A stretch of 64,000 nucleotides of DNA from Leptotrichia trevisanii DSM 22070 (GCF_000482505.1 NZ_AXVL01000004.1:104107-168106); one strand, 5' to 3'. Shown: positions 10,315-20,303, numbered from the stretch's first letter. The notes: a model not told the origin generated them from the letters alone. Made by a program: numbers and translations.

Positions 10315-13300
10315 TTAGTAGATAGCCCTAAATCCTATTCCACCTCTGACATTGTTGCCCTTAGTGTCGTATCCAGCATTTACAGTAACTCCAAATCTTG
10401 TATTGTCAACTCCGATGTTCAAGTCAAATTTACCATTTCCTCGTCTATCTTCTTTTTCTTTTTCCAAGTTATACCAGTCGGCTGTTGTATATCTTACTTT
10501 TGCCCTGTTTCCTTTTTGAAGTTTTCCAATTTCATTTTCGTAAGCTGCTGATAATCCTACTGTCAGATTTGTTCGTACTGCTAATGGTTGAACATATTTG
10601 AATTCCATTCCAGCTTCAGGTTTTACTGAGAAATAGTCATTTCCTTTTACTTTCAATCTCATTTGTCCACTGTCTTCTTTTATGCTGTTAAATCTTCCAT
10701 ATTCCATTTTTACTGATCCAAATGGACGTAAATGTGTTCTTTCACTTAATCTTATATCATAGCCTAACTCATTTTTAAGAGCAGCACCATAAGAATGATA
10801 AGTAGATTTCGCTTCAAACACATCATCCACTATCCAGAATTTACGTTTCATACTATTAACCCCAGTAAAGACATCTCCAGCAATTGTCCATTGCAATGCT
10901 CCGTTATGATCAGTTTTTGGCGACATTGTCTTGAATATTCCGAGTTTAATCATTGTCTGATCTTCTTTTGATTTTCCTAAGTCTTTAAATCTGAATCTGT
11001 TTGTTACAGCTCCTGCGTACCATCCGCTTGAGTTACCCATCTTAATTTTTTCATCTTCATGAACATAGGCTACACCATAAGCATTGCTCTTATAATCAAT
11101 TATTCCCGCTGTATCAGTATTGTATTCATCTCTCGTACCAAATACCTTAATTTTGTTATTTTGTTTAGACGGATTTCTCCATTCATTTCTTAAATATCCA
11201 AATTCATTATCCAAAGTATTTCCAGTGGCATTGATTCTTTGTTGAACATTTGCATACTGATGTCCTTTCATTTCATCTACAGCCTGTGTAAAGATATGTT
11301 GTTCACCTTTTCCAAGATCATTTAATTTATTAAACAATTCCTTTTCTCTCGTACCAAGCCCTTCAACACCGTATCTTTGTTCCAACCCATTTAAGAAATT
11401 ATAAGTATTAGGATCCTTTTTACTTACAAAATCTGTATATGGAATTTTAACCAGATATACTTTATCATACAATCCTGTAACCGCTGATTTTGTTGGTATT
11501 GCTAACCATGTAAGGCTGCTTGAATTAGTATTTAATACTGTTCCAGTTGTAACTACGTTTGCAAGTGCATCGTTATATGGTTTTATTATATTATCTCCCA
11601 ATTCTATAGCTTTAGCATTCGTATATCTTGCAGCTTCTGTCCCAAAATATAGGTTAATATCTGTAAGCCCTGCTAAATTACTTAATCCTTGAATAGGATT
11701 TGTATATTTTATTCCAGATGTATCAACATACATTCCCACACTTGTTGCTTTAGAACCTGAAGGGAAATTCATAAGTCCTGATTTTGCAAGATCTAATACT
11801 GTAACTCCTGAAGGCGACGTAACTGTTACTTCAGTTGCTGAAGGAGAAGCGACATTTGTATCAACTTTTGTTATTGGAACTTTTGCTCCATTTATTGTAA
11901 CTGTTACTGTAGTTGCCTTTGGTGGAACCTTTATTGTTACACTTCCTTCAACTTTTTCATCAGTTGGCTGTGACTCATAAACATTTCTGAATGATCCCGT
12001 ATTTACCGCTCCAGGCCCGTCTATACCGTCAGCAGACGCTTCACCTTTATCAGTATAAATTCCTATACCTTTATTTCCGGTAATTTGAATTGTACCATAG
12101 TTTTTAAATTTACCTTGATTTGCTACTACAACACCTTTCAAATTATCTCCGTTACCTGTAATAGTACCGTAGTTTTCACCTTCCGCTTCTTGATCTATGT
12201 ACATACCGATTGTATTTTTACCACTAAGATTAATTATCCCTCCAGCGGCATTAATTGCTTTAGAACCCTTTCCAACTGCATACATTCCTATACTATTTTC
12301 TTCTGTTACATTAATTGTGCCTTTATTTATAATAGTTCCTTGATTTCTTGATGAAGTTCCATCATAATAACCTGTTGCCATTCCTATTCCGTATGATTTT
12401 GTATTCTTATCAGTTTTACCTACATCAATTGTTGTCCAGTTTGTTGCAGTTCCAGCTGTAGAATACATACCTATATTACCGTTTCCATTTCCAGATTTCA
12501 AGTCCATATTTCCATAGTTATCGACTGTTCCAGAAGAGTAGATTCCGTAGTTTCTGTTACCTGTCGCTTTTATTGGAGTATAGTTTTTAATAACTGAAGA
12601 ATTATTATCAGAATAAGCATAAACAGTTTCATTATCCATAGTTACATTTGAACTTGCGTTTGTAGTCAATGTTCCAGGAGCTTTTATTACGTATCCAAAT
12701 GTCCAGTCCTTAAGATCCATTTTTGAACCGTTATCGTTTATATTTACAGGATTAGTTCCCGCTGTAAATACTCCAACTGCTTCCTTACCTTTTACACTGG
12801 CACTTGTTGTAATTTCAGAACCCGAATCCAATGTTACAGTTCCTGTCCCCGCTGTCCCTTTCGAGAATATTCCAACTCCATTTTGAGCAATTTTAATCTT
12901 AGAAGTTCCATAAGCATGTATATTTTCTCCATACATTCCATAAGAACTATCTTTTATATCCAATGTTCCATAGTTATTCAACGTTACACTGTCAGCCGTA
13001 TACATACCGATATTTGGAACATCCGAAGCAGATGAAAGTACAGAATTCCCTACAGTAATATTTCCAGTTGCCCAGTTTGTCATATTTGAATTATTGATTC
13101 CGTACATACCAATTTTTGCATTGCTTCCTGTTTTTAGATCAATAGTTCCATAGTTATTTAATGTGGCTTTATCAGCATACATTCCAACGGATCCAGCTCC
13201 AGACATGGTAATTTTACCATTAGCTTTATTTGTAGCAACACTGTCTGCAATGCTTGAAGCACTGTTATTATTTTTTACAAATACACCTTTGGCACCAGTA

Positions 13301-16300
13301 CCGCCCAATGTTATATTTCCATCATTATTTACAGTTGCCTTTCCTTGACCAGCTACTCCTCCAAATTCATTTAATACTGGATTTCCAGCAGCATCTTCCC
13401 TATATGCAAGCCCTAAAATACCAATTGAGTTATTTCCGCCTACAGTAATATTTCCACTGTTATTATTAACTTCCGAACCATTTACAGCATAAACTCCCAC
13501 AGCCTGATCATTCACAGTGTTAGCAGTATCTGTTTCAACATTCAAAGTTCCACTGTTTATATTAATTTTACCAAAGTTTGTATATAGCCCGATTGCTCCA
13601 GCACCTGCATCCGTTCTGTCAACCGTTATAGTTTTACCATTGACATTAATTCCTGTTTCCGCATTACTTGCAGCCCCAGTGCTTGAACTGATATTAAGTC
13701 CAATAACTGACGAATTTGTTAAATCTCCATTTATAGTTGTCGCATCACTTGTACTTAATACAGCTTTGACATCAGCATTTACATCTAATATACTTCTTTG
13801 AATCAAGAAATTACGAACATATTTATAATCATTTGTTGATGAATTAGAAGAGCTTACTGCTAAACTTTTATCTAAATTATTATCAAATGTAAATGATTTT
13901 CCATTATTTAATCCTTCTACAACTGCTAATTTATAATTATCTCCCGCTCCTGGACCATTTGTAGTAATATTGCTTGCATTTAAGCCTGAAGCTCCTGATA
14001 ATGTTGAAACAAAATTACTCAACTTCAATGCATTTGGATTAACAACATTCATTAATATAACATCGTCTGAAGTTATTTTAAATTTAGAATTTAATAACGA
14101 TACATTTGAGGTATATCCTGTGGAAGTACCTCTTATACCGAATCCTACAGCTTTTCCTGATAATGTAATCTCAGAATCATCTGCATTTATTTTCCCTTTA
14201 TCATCTGTATAAAGTGCAAATCCTTCACCATCATAATTAATTGTCGAATATTTAACATTTATTTGAGAAACTTTATTACTTGCATTTTGTCCTACTGATG
14301 CTACTGCCGAAGCTCCATCTTTTACCGTGATTTTTAACCCTTTAGCTAACGAATCTCCAATTGCATTTATCATTCCACCATTTTTAGCATACAACGCTGT
14401 TCCCAATTTACGATCATCACTAGTAATTGTGATTGATGAACCTTTTGTACTACTTCCAGTTGTAGTTCCAGTAAGTGAAGGAGTTCCCTTATTATTATCA
14501 CCAAACATTACTGTTGCATCGTCAACAAAAACTCCAGTATTATTACCAGTAGAATTTGTTATTGTTTTTGAAGCTGCTTTTAGTTTAATGTCATTCTCTC
14601 CATTTAAAACAACTTCTGAGGATCCATTAGCATAAACAACTGTACTTTCTGTTAATTCCTTACCATTCTTATCAGTTGTAATATCTCCTTCCACTGTAAC
14701 TTTATTTGAATTAGTAGCATATACTGCTGTATTTTTATATCCTGTTGTTATAGCATCTGATAAAGTAGAAGCTGAACCTCCCATTTCTATATCTCCCTTA
14801 AAGGAAATTCCTCCACCAGAAGCATATAACCCAACATTCTCTTCCCCACCTAACATACTGATTTTACCTTTATTTGCTGTTACAGCTCCATGATCTATAT
14901 CTACGTTTCCACTTTTAGTATATATTCCAACTGATTTTCTCGTAAAAGCCTCCATAGTTAATTCAGGAAGTGCTGATTTTAATGTTATATCATTAGTCCC
15001 TAGTGCATTTTTAGTAGCATTTTGATAAATTCCTATAACTCCTTCAGTGTATTTATCACTATATCCTGTATCATTAGCAGAACTGTTTGCAGTATAACTT
15101 CCACTTAATAGTGAATTTGAAGAAGTATAAGTTAGTAGCTTATTTTGAGATTGATTTCCTATTATAAATCTTGCCTCATTTTTATCATTTCTTGTCCCGT
15201 TACCACTGTTGGCATTATAAAGTCCTACCGCATTATCTCCATAAATATTAATTGGTTTTGATAAAATAAAATTAGTATTTGGTGTTACTTGTCCATATGT
15301 GTCATTATTTATTGCAACTCCAACATTTTCTTTACCATATAAATTTATTGTTCCTTCATTTATAAATGAAACATCGCCTTGTTCCAGTGTAGAAGGTGTT
15401 GACAAATCTTTAGCTGCTGTATATAAGGCTACTGCTCCACCCTGTCCGTATAAAGAAATTTCTCCATTTTTAGAATTAGCATACAAATGTTGATAATCAT
15501 CATTTCCTGCTAAATCTGGCGAATGAAAAAAAACAATATTATCACTTGTAGTAACATTATTATGATTGTAATTTATTCCTATAATCTTACCATTATTTTC
15601 AACGATATTTAATCTTTGATTACCACCATTAACAGTTGTATGAACATATCGTGTTTCCGTTCCTCCAATTTCTACAATTCCATTATTTGTATGATATAAT
15701 TGTCCATTTGTATTTGCATTCAAATTACTTTTACTCATATAATTTTGAATTCTAGTATATTGATCCGCTGTAATTATATGCCCAGTATTCAAGTCACTAA
15801 AAGTTTTTCCTGTCCTTCCTTCCGTTTCCAAATTAATTACAGTTCCCCTATGGTAAGCACCTGATTGAAAAGATGATGAAGGAGTTATTAATGCTATTTT
15901 CGTTCCATCTCCAAAATATGAATAAGGTGTGTTTGTCAATGTATTAAAAAACAAATTGCTACTATTTTCACTATTTGTATAATTACTTTTAGGCGAAGTT
16001 CCACCATATAGAGCAGCAGCTGTTCCTGGAGTTACACTCGCTCCATTAAATGCGTTAGTTTGTATAGTTCCTGAAAAAGTTCCATTATAAGTATTACCTG
16101 AAGTAATGCTTGAATAAGTTTTATATACTTCTCCATTTGCTACAGAAGTTCCTGAAATATCTCCCTTATTATCCATCCAATATGAATAACGAGTATGAGT
16201 AGGATCTGCTCCACCAGATGTAAATGATAAAATTAAAGTTCTTGGGGTAACAGGATTAACTACGCCAGGTTCTCCTGGAACTTTCACTATCCTTGTCACA

Positions 16301-16899
16301 AAATTCGGAAATCCTCCTCCTGCTCCCTGTACTGTAAATGCTGGTGCTACTTTATCTACACTCTTGGGTGTTAGTGCTGCCGATACGTCCATTGCGGCAT
16401 TTGGCTCTCTTACTAGTCCTAATGTTGTTGCTCCGTATTTTGTTTCGATTTTTCCTGGATAGTTACTTCTGTTTACGATTGAGTCATCTCTTTTGTAAAT
16501 AAAGCTGTCTATCTTATCCCCTCTACCTCTATAATGTCCATGCCAGTCATTATAAAAATAGTTCATTCCGTATTGCCAGCTGCTCCAAGGTGATTTTGTT
16601 ACGTGATCCCCCTGTTCCATCAACTGAATTAGCTCAAGGTTTGTTCCTTTGACTAATTTATCAGTTTCTGCTCTCGCACGTTTAAATTCTGTTCGTATCT
16701 GCTTTATTGACGTGTTAATTTGTTGCATCTGATTGTTAATTGCAGAATCTTTTTCTGGCGCTGCATATAAACTGCCAGAAGAAATTAATAGTCCATTCAA
16801 TAAAAAAGCAAATAATACAGAATCTGTGTATTTAAAGTCTTTACATCTTTTGGCAAAGGCTTTTAAGTCTTTTTTTAATTGTAATAAAGTTTTTGACAT
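10315..16899 (-). CDS. Giant fusobacterial-type autotransporter adhesin
   Basis: This 2194-residue type V secreted surface protein has three parts. Residues 1-50 are an extended signal peptide (basic start MSKTLLQLKKDLKAFAKR, then hydrophobic LFAFLLNGLLISSGSLYA). Residues about 50-200 resemble the autotransporter-associated N-terminal module common in Leptotrichia/Fusobacterium, with a coiled-coil-like QMQQINTSIKQIRTEFKRAR. The long passenger is a Gly/Asn/Thr-rich beta-helix with many imperfect repeats (NYGTIDLK, GNITVGGNNSIGI, IGMYAxxG). The last 280 or so residues form a beta-barrel ending in an aromatic residue (GIGFRAIY). The start is at 16899 because AAGGAG lies seven bases upstream; the longer frame begins inside that SD. 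No protease triad was recognised, so an adhesin role is inferred. Confidence 0.9.
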   Translation of the reverse strand: MSKTLLQLKKDLKAFAKRCKDFKYTDSVLFAFLLNGLLISSGSLYAAPEKDSAINNQMQQINTSIKQIRTEFKRARAETDKLVKGTNLELIQLMEQGDHVTKSPWSSWQYGMNYFYNDWHGHYRGRGDKIDSFIYKRDDSIVNRSNYPGKIETKYGATTLGLVREPNAAMDVSAALTPKSVDKVAPAFTVQGAGGGFPNFVTRIVKVPGEPGVVNPVTPRTLILSFTSGGADPTHTRYSYWMDNKGDISGTSVANGEVYKTYSSITSGNTYNGTFSGTIQTNAFNGASVTPGTAAALYGGTSPKSNYTNSENSSNLFFNTLTNTPYSYFGDGTKIALITPSSSFQSGAYHRGTVINLETEGRTGKTFSDLNTGHIITADQYTRIQNYMSKSNLNANTNGQLYHTNNGIVEIGGTETRYVHTTVNGGNQRLNIVENNGKIIGINYNHNNVTTSDNIVFFHSPDLAGNDDYQHLYANSKNGEISLYGQGGAVALYTAAKDLSTPSTLEQGDVSFINEGTINLYGKENVGVAINNDTYGQVTPNTNFILSKPINIYGDNAVGLYNANSGNGTRNDKNEARFIIGNQSQNKLLTYTSSNSLLSGSYTANSSANDTGYSDKYTEGVIGIYQNATKNALGTNDITLKSALPELTMEAFTRKSVGIYTKSGNVDIDHGAVTANKGKISMLGGEENVGLYASGGGISFKGDIEMGGSASTLSDAITTGYKNTAVYATNSNKVTVEGDITTDKNGKELTESTVVYANGSSEVVLNGENDIKLKAASKTITNSTGNNTGVFVDDATVMFGDNNKGTPSLTGTTTGSSTKGSSITITSDDRKLGTALYAKNGGMINAIGDSLAKGLKITVKDGASAVASVGQNASNKVSQINVKYSTINYDGEGFALYTDDKGKINADDSEITLSGKAVGFGIRGTSTGYTSNVSLLNSKFKITSDDVILMNVVNPNALKLSNFVSTLSGASGLNASNITTNGPGAGDNYKLAVVEGLNNGKSFTFDNNLDKSLAVSSSNSSTNDYKYVRNFLIQRSILDVNADVKAVLSTSDATTINGDLTNSSVIGLNISSSTGAASNAETGINVNGKTITVDRTDAGAGAIGLYTNFGKININSGTLNVETDTANTVNDQAVGVYAVNGSEVNNNSGNITVGGNNSIGILGLAYREDAAGNPVLNEFGGVAGQGKATVNNDGNITLGGTGAKGVFVKNNNSASSIADSVATNKANGKITMSGAGSVGMYADKATLNNYGTIDLKTGSNAKIGMYGINNSNMTNWATGNITVGNSVLSSASDVPNIGMYTADSVTLNNYGTLDIKDSSYGMYGENIHAYGTSKIKIAQNGVGIFSKGTAGTGTVTLDSGSEITTSASVKGKEAVGVFTAGTNPVNINDNGSKMDLKDWTFGYVIKAPGTLTTNASSNVTMDNETVYAYSDNNSSVIKNYTPIKATGNRNYGIYSSGTVDNYGNMDLKSGNGNGNIGMYSTAGTATNWTTIDVGKTDKNTKSYGIGMATGYYDGTSSRNQGTIINKGTINVTEENSIGMYAVGKGSKAINAAGGIINLSGKNTIGMYIDQEAEGENYGTITGNGDNLKGVVVANQGKFKNYGTIQITGNKGIGIYTDKGEASADGIDGPGAVNTGSFRNVYESQPTDEKVEGSVTIKVPPKATTVTVTINGAKVPITKVDTNVASPSATEVTVTSPSGVTVLDLAKSGLMNFPSGSKATSVGMYVDTSGIKYTNPIQGLSNLAGLTDINLYFGTEAARYTNAKAIELGDNIIKPYNDALANVVTTGTVLNTNSSSLTWLAIPTKSAVTGLYDKVYLVKIPYTDFVSKKDPNTYNFLNGLEQRYGVEGLGTREKELFNKLNDLGKGEQHIFTQAVDEMKGHQYANVQQRINATGNTLDNEFGYLRNEWRNPSKQNNKIKVFGTRDEYNTDTAGIIDYKSNAYGVAYVHEDEKIKMGNSSGWYAGAVTNRFRFKDLGKSKEDQTMIKLGIFKTMSPKTDHNGALQWTIAGDVFTGVNSMKRKFWIVDDVFEAKSTYHSYGAALKNELGYDIRLSERTHLRPFGSVKMEYGRFNSIKEDSGQMRLKVKGNDYFSVKPEAGMEFKYVQPLAVRTNLTVGLSAAYENEIGKLQKGNRAKVRYTTADWYNLEKEKEDRRGNGKFDLNIGVDNTRFGVTVNAGYDTKGNNVRGGIGFRAIY

Positions 16900-16917
16900 T
16901 GATATTCTCCTTTTCAT

Positions 16918-17392
16918 TTTTTAATTTTGATAATTTAAAATTTAAATTTATAAATTACCAAGTGAAATCTTTTAAATAACAACTGATTTATAATACATAT
17001 AAAAAGCTGATTTAATAGTGATTTAAGTGATATAGACTTTTTTTACATATTAAAATTAAATATTATTTTCTAAAAAAGTATTCTAATTATATCACACAAA
17101 AAAAAGACACACAAATAGTTTTTAGAAAAATAATTTTTTTTAAATCTTGAATTAATAAATTTATTCCATAATAGTTCTATTTTAATCTTGAAACAAAAAT
17201 TTTGAAAAAGATTTAAATAAAGATACAATTCAACTCCAATTTTAAAGTAGATTTATATATTAATAACAAGGATGTTTTGAAATCTTGTTAAATATTACGT
17301 AATTCAAAATTCATAAAATATAATTTTCTCTTTTCAAACGACGAGGTATAGTATAAAAATTACAACAAAAAATAAATTAATTATAATTTTTT
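16918..17392. other. Autotransporter upstream region, no gene
   Basis: Very AT-rich (long T and A tracts), with no coding frame having an SD. It contains a candidate promoter (17086-17115) that would give a leader of about 180 nt before the autotransporter. Nothing else is evident by eye. Confidence 0.5.
17086..17115 (-). promoter_or_regulatory. Candidate promoter of the autotransporter
   Basis: Minus strand TTGTGT (17115-17110), 18-bp spacer ending TGTGA, then TATAAT (17091-17086). Confidence 0.5.
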
Positions 17393-17428
17393 ATAAAAAA
17401 AATACCATCCTATTTCTAAGACAGTATT
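17393..17428 (-). terminator. Terminator of the rplU-prp-rpmA operon
   Basis: Minus strand AATACTGTC pairs with GATGGTATT (nine pairs, two G-U) around a loop of about ten bases and is followed by eight or more U. It lies 28 bp after the rpmA stop. Confidence 0.8.
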
Positions 17429-17455
17429 TCCAAAATATATTATACAATTTTATTA

Positions 17456-17749
17456 CTACGCTTCTACTCTTTCAGGGTAAATGCTTACTCTTTTTTTACC
17501 ATTTCCGAATTTTTCAAATTTTACATATCCATCAGTTAACGCGAATAAAGTGTAATCTTTTCCTAATTTTGCGTTAGTCCCTGCGTAAAATTTACTTCCT
17601 CTTTGTCTTACAATGATGTTTCCAGCTTTTACAGCTTCTCCATCATATTTTTTTACTCCTAAATATTTAGGGTTTGAATCTCTACCATTTCTAGTTGATC
17701 CTTGCCCTTTTTTTGAGGCAAATAACTGTAAGTTTAATTTTAATAACAT
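17456..17749 (-). CDS. rpmA: 50S ribosomal protein L27 with Prp-cleaved N-terminal extension
   Basis: This 97-residue L27 carries the N-terminal extension [11 protein letters not shown] before the mature [14 protein letters not shown], the form found in Firmicutes and Fusobacteria. The extension matches the L-Q-x-F-A/S site cut by the protease Prp before L27 enters the ribosome, with cleavage expected after Ala11. The body ([20 protein letters not shown]) is canonical. It is the last gene of rplU-prp-rpmA, and the protease needed to mature it is encoded in the same operon. A strong terminator follows. Confidence 0.97.
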   Translation of the reverse strand: MLLKLNLQLFASKKGQGSTRNGRDSNPKYLGVKKYDGEAVKAGNIIVRQRGSKFYAGTNAKLGKDYTLFALTDGYVKFEKFGNGKKRVSIYPERVEA

Positions 17750-17825
17750 TTTCCAACCTCCTCGATTTCTTTTTCATATTTTATTTCTTGGATTCTTTTC
17801 AAATCTTAACTTCTGAACTTAAAAT

Positions 17826-18164
17826 TTATATTTTTATTTCTTTAAGTTTCACAAAATTACTATAACTTTTTGCAACTTCCTTCAAATACGAATACATTGA
17901 TTCAACCAAAATATCTGCATTTTCTAGTTCATCATCAGTCAATCCAGAATTTTTTAAATCACAGGAAATATACCCATCTTCTTCAGTAAACTTTAGTTTT
18001 TTCTTAAGTTTCAAAGTTTCAATAAGTCCATTTACTGTCATTTGTCCTACTGACGAAACAGCTGCACAAATTACATCTTCTCCATATTCTGAAAAATTTG
18101 CATGTCCTTTTATTTCAAAATATGTTATTTTATTTTTTTGTCTTTGAATTTCTATTTTTATCAT
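17826..18164 (-). CDS. prp: Ribosomal-processing cysteine protease Prp
   Basis: This 112-residue protease of the YsxB/Prp family removes the N-terminal extension of L27. The catalytic dyad is His21 (IKGHANFSEYGED) and Cys33 (VICAAVSSVG), in the family spacing. Length matches Prp (about 105-115). It sits between rplU and rpmA, the invariant position in Firmicutes and Fusobacteria. The SD is weak, which would keep Prp sub-stoichiometric to the ribosomal proteins; that is an inference from the sequence only. Confidence 0.93.
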   Translation of the reverse strand: MIKIEIQRQKNKITYFEIKGHANFSEYGEDVICAAVSSVGQMTVNGLIETLKLKKKLKFTEEDGYISCDLKNSGLTDDELENADILVESMYSYLKEVAKSYSNFVKLKEIKI

Positions 18165-18211
18165 TCAAACCACAACAGCTTTCACAATCTAAATTATATT
18201 AAAAAATACAA

Positions 18212-18520
18212 TTAAGCATTGATTGATTTAATTTCAATTGCTGTAAAAGATTGTCTATGCCCTTTTTTTCTGTAGTAAGTTTTTTTGTTATATTTAAAGT
18301 TAATTTTTTTATCAGCTTTTCCATGAGATTTAACTGTAGCTACAACTTTAGCTCCTTCTACAACTGGAGTTCCAACTGTTACGTTATCTCCTTCTCCAAC
18401 TAATAGAACTTCGTTAATTTCGATGTCTGAATCAACATCAGCTGCTAATTTTTCAACTTTTAATACAGTTCCAACTTCTACTTTGTACTGTTTTCCACCT
18501 GTTTTAATTACTGCAAACAT
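18212..18520 (-). CDS. rplU: 50S ribosomal protein L21
   Basis: This 102-residue L21 begins [20 protein letters not shown] and ends with the family tail [21 protein letters not shown]. It binds 23S rRNA domain I-region helices. It is the first gene of the rplU-prp-rpmA operon, with SD GGAGGTG seven bases before the ATG. A short structured leader and a good promoter lie upstream. Confidence 0.97.
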   Translation of the reverse strand: MFAVIKTGGKQYKVEVGTVLKVEKLAADVDSDIEINEVLLVGEGDNVTVGTPVVEGAKVVATVKSHGKADKKINFKYNKKTYYRKKGHRQSFTAIEIKSINA

Positions 18521-18590
18521 TTATGTTCACCTCCAAATAATTTATCGCTATCATTGGTATTAGCCACCAATTTTATGCGTATATCTTAAT
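18521..18590 (-). promoter_or_regulatory. rplU leader with hairpin (possible L21 leader)
   Basis: The leader RNA of about 65 nt contains a perfect hairpin ATTGGT/ACCAAT with a seven-base loop about 30 nt upstream of the SD. L21 leader elements are known upstream of rplU in low-GC bacteria. I see a hairpin in the right place but cannot confirm that it matches that family. Confidence 0.4.
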
Positions 18591-18591
18591 T

Positions 18592-18620
18592 AGTTTACTA
18601 TATTTTCACTAATTTGTCAA
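18592..18620 (-). promoter_or_regulatory. Promoter of rplU-prp-rpmA
   Basis: Minus strand consensus TTGACA (18620-18615), 17-bp spacer, TAAACT (18597-18592). Confidence 0.7.
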
Positions 18621-18634
18621 ATTATTTTTATAAA

Positions 18635-18721
18635 TGGCGGAAGTAGAGGGACTCGAACCCACAAGACGTTTAACCGCCCACAGCTTTCCAAGCTGCTGCC
18701 ATACCATTAGGCGATACTTCC
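18635..18721 (-). tRNA. tRNA-Ser (anticodon GGA)
   Basis: On the minus strand a class II tRNA folds cleanly. The acceptor is GGAAGTA/TACTTCC. The D-arm is GCC...GGC. The anticodon stem GCAGC/GCTGT holds loop TTGGAAA with anticodon GGA. A long variable arm of about 17 nt follows, then the T-arm GTGGG TTCGAGT CCCTC, and discriminator G plus encoded CCA. The long variable arm and GGA anticodon identify tRNA-Ser reading UCC/UCU. It is transcribed from its own promoter and is not part of a cluster. Confidence 0.96.
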
Positions 18722-18745
18722 ACTTCAAAAAAATAATTACAAACT

Positions 18746-18774
18746 ATTATACTAAACTTATTTATAAAAGTCAA
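18746..18774 (-). promoter_or_regulatory. Promoter of tRNA-Ser
   Basis: Minus strand TTGACT (18774-18769), 17-bp spacer, TATAAT (18751-18746), about 18 bp before the mature tRNA end region. Confidence 0.75.
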
Positions 18775-18857
18775 TGGATTTGTTTAGCGTATTTTTTATA
18801 TTTTTGTGTAGGCGTATAGATGCCAATACTTGCTAATAAATTCATTATCACACGGCA

Positions 18858-19628
18858 TCATTTATTTTGATTTTTTCTATAAATATTAAATCCAGTCGCC
18901 TGATTTGTCGCCATTATTGTAATATCTGAAATTTGTACGTGTTTTGGCTGGTTTGCAATATAAACTATTGTATTTGCAATATCTTCTGGCTTTAATGCCT
19001 CGATCCCTTCATAAACCTTTCTAGCCTCCTCCATATTTCCGTGAAATCTTACATTACTAAAATTAGTTTCCACAATTCCTGGCTGAACAGTCGTTACCTT
19101 GATATTTTTATCAATCGTATCAATTCTAATTCCATCGCTCAAAACCTTCACAGCCGATTTAGTCGCACAATACACAGCAGCCCCTGCATAAGCATAAATT
19201 CCAGCAGTTGAACCAATATTTATAATGTGCCCCTCATCATTTGCAACCATACTTGGCAAAATCTGTCTTGTAACATACAAAAGCCCCTTTATATTAGTGT
19301 CTATCATTCGTTCAATATCCATAATATCATAATCCTGAAATTTATCCAGCCCCAAGGCAAGCCCTGCATTATTTACAAGAATATCCACCTTTTTCACATC
19401 ATCCAGTATTTTCTTGCTAAATTTCACAACATCATTATACTTTGTAACATCAAGCACAAAAATATACGCATTAGTCCCATATTTTCTATCAATATCAGCC
19501 TTTATCTCCTTCAATTTATCCGCATTTCTAGCACACAAAATCACATTGTCCCCATTTTTCGCAAAGGCATAAGCTGTTTCCTTCCCAATTCCACTTGTAG
19601 CTCCAGTAATAAAAATATTTCTATTCAT
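18858..19628 (-). CDS. Short-chain dehydrogenase/reductase (YdfG-like)
   Basis: This 256-residue cytosolic NAD(P)-dependent oxidoreductase has all classical SDR elements. These are the glycine motif TGATSGIG (8-15), NNAG (86-89), catalytic Ser140, and Tyr153/Lys157 in YCATK. An arginine after the second beta strand (CARN, about 33-34) favours NADPH. Overall it resembles YdfG-type 3-hydroxy-acid dehydrogenases; the substrate is not known. SD GGGAGTG precedes the ATG. No partner genes are obvious: the downstream neighbour is the tRNA and upstream lies a toxin-antitoxin pair. Confidence 0.88.
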   Translation of the reverse strand: MNRNIFITGATSGIGKETAYAFAKNGDNVILCARNADKLKEIKADIDRKYGTNAYIFVLDVTKYNDVVKFSKKILDDVKKVDILVNNAGLALGLDKFQDYDIMDIERMIDTNIKGLLYVTRQILPSMVANDEGHIINIGSTAGIYAYAGAAVYCATKSAVKVLSDGIRIDTIDKNIKVTTVQPGIVETNFSNVRFHGNMEEARKVYEGIEALKPEDIANTIVYIANQPKHVQISDITIMATNQATGFNIYRKNQNK

Positions 19629-19664
19629 AAAAATTCACTCCCTAATATTTGAATTTATCATTAT

Positions 19665-19964
19665 TTATTTTAAAAATGATTTTTTTAATTTATTCAAAAT
19701 CAAATATACTTTACTTCTATGCTCTATTTCAACAGCTAAAACTATTAATTTATCATCTTGTATTTCAACTATTATCCTGTAATTTTTTAATGGTTTATAC
19801 TTCCAATATCCTTTTAAATTATGGCTCAAAGCCTCCCCTTTAATTCTTGGATTTTCAGAATTATTTATTTTTTTCAGAAAATCATAAATTTTTCTACTTG
19901 TATTTTTATCCATCTTTTGTAATTTTTTTGCTGCATATTTGGATAACAATACTTTATATTTCAC
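19665..19964 (-). CDS. RelE/ParE-superfamily toxin
   Basis: This 99-residue basic protein reads MKYKVLLSKYAAKKLQKMDK at its N-terminus, the usual start of RelE/YoeB-like mRNA interferases. The central part KGYWKYKPLKNYRIIVEIQDD and the late VAVEIEHRSKVY match the beta strands and the catalytic Arg/His-Lys-Tyr region of RelE toxins. It would cut mRNA in the ribosomal A site. The antitoxin gene ends one base upstream of the toxin start, so they form an operon, antitoxin first. Target and activity are inferred from family. Confidence 0.85.
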   Translation of the reverse strand: MKYKVLLSKYAAKKLQKMDKNTSRKIYDFLKKINNSENPRIKGEALSHNLKGYWKYKPLKNYRIIVEIQDDKLIVLAVEIEHRSKVYLILNKLKKSFLK

Positions 19965-20192
19965 TTAAAATCCCATTTCTTTTCCAAAATCTTCAAGAGA
20001 CGTCATCGGGAATTTTTTTGCCTTTTCTGATAATTTCAGTATTCTTTTTACTTCTGATTTGGAAATTTGTTCATTTTCTTCCATTTTATCTAATTCTTTT
20101 GATATTAAGTCATTGATAAAGTTGTTATCGTATTCTAAAACTTCCTTTAACTGTTTTTGTTTCCTTTCATTTAATTCAACATCTATAATCAT
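19965..20192 (-). CDS. RelB/ParD-type antitoxin
   Basis: This 75-residue protein precedes the RelE-like toxin with no gap. It is strongly helical and charged (ELNERKQKQLKEVLEYDNNF) with a C-terminal stretch SLEDFGKEMGF that would wrap the toxin. It resembles the antitoxins that accompany RelE-type toxins in Firmicutes and Fusobacteria, with an N-terminal DNA-binding part expected to repress its own promoter. SD TAGGAGG lies seven bases before the ATG. Confidence 0.78.
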   Translation of the reverse strand: MIIDVELNERKQKQLKEVLEYDNNFINDLISKELDKMEENEQISKSEVKRILKLSEKAKKFPMTSLEDFGKEMGF

Positions 20193-20275
20193 CGTACTTT
20201 CCTCCTAAAATAGATTTTGTAATTTTTTTAGAATTCAAATAATTTTTAAGTTTATTTAAAAATATCCACATTTTT

Positions 20276-20286
20276 ATTATACCACA
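20276..20286 (-). promoter_or_regulatory. Extended -10 promoter of the RelBE-like pair
   Basis: Minus strand TGTGG directly followed by TATAAT (20281-20276), an extended -10 form. No good -35 hexamer is visible. The leader to the antitoxin would be about 75 nt. Confidence 0.5.
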
Positions 20287-20303
20287 AAATTTTAATTTAA
20301 GTG

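Noticed and set aside
13517..14635. Several plus-strand frames of 80-100 residues
   Set aside because: All are antisense to the repetitive autotransporter passenger and have its mirrored Val/Pro/Leu-rich composition.
18775..18857. Terminator after the SDR gene from GATGCC/GGCATC
   Set aside because: The loop is about 27 bases and no U-run follows directly.
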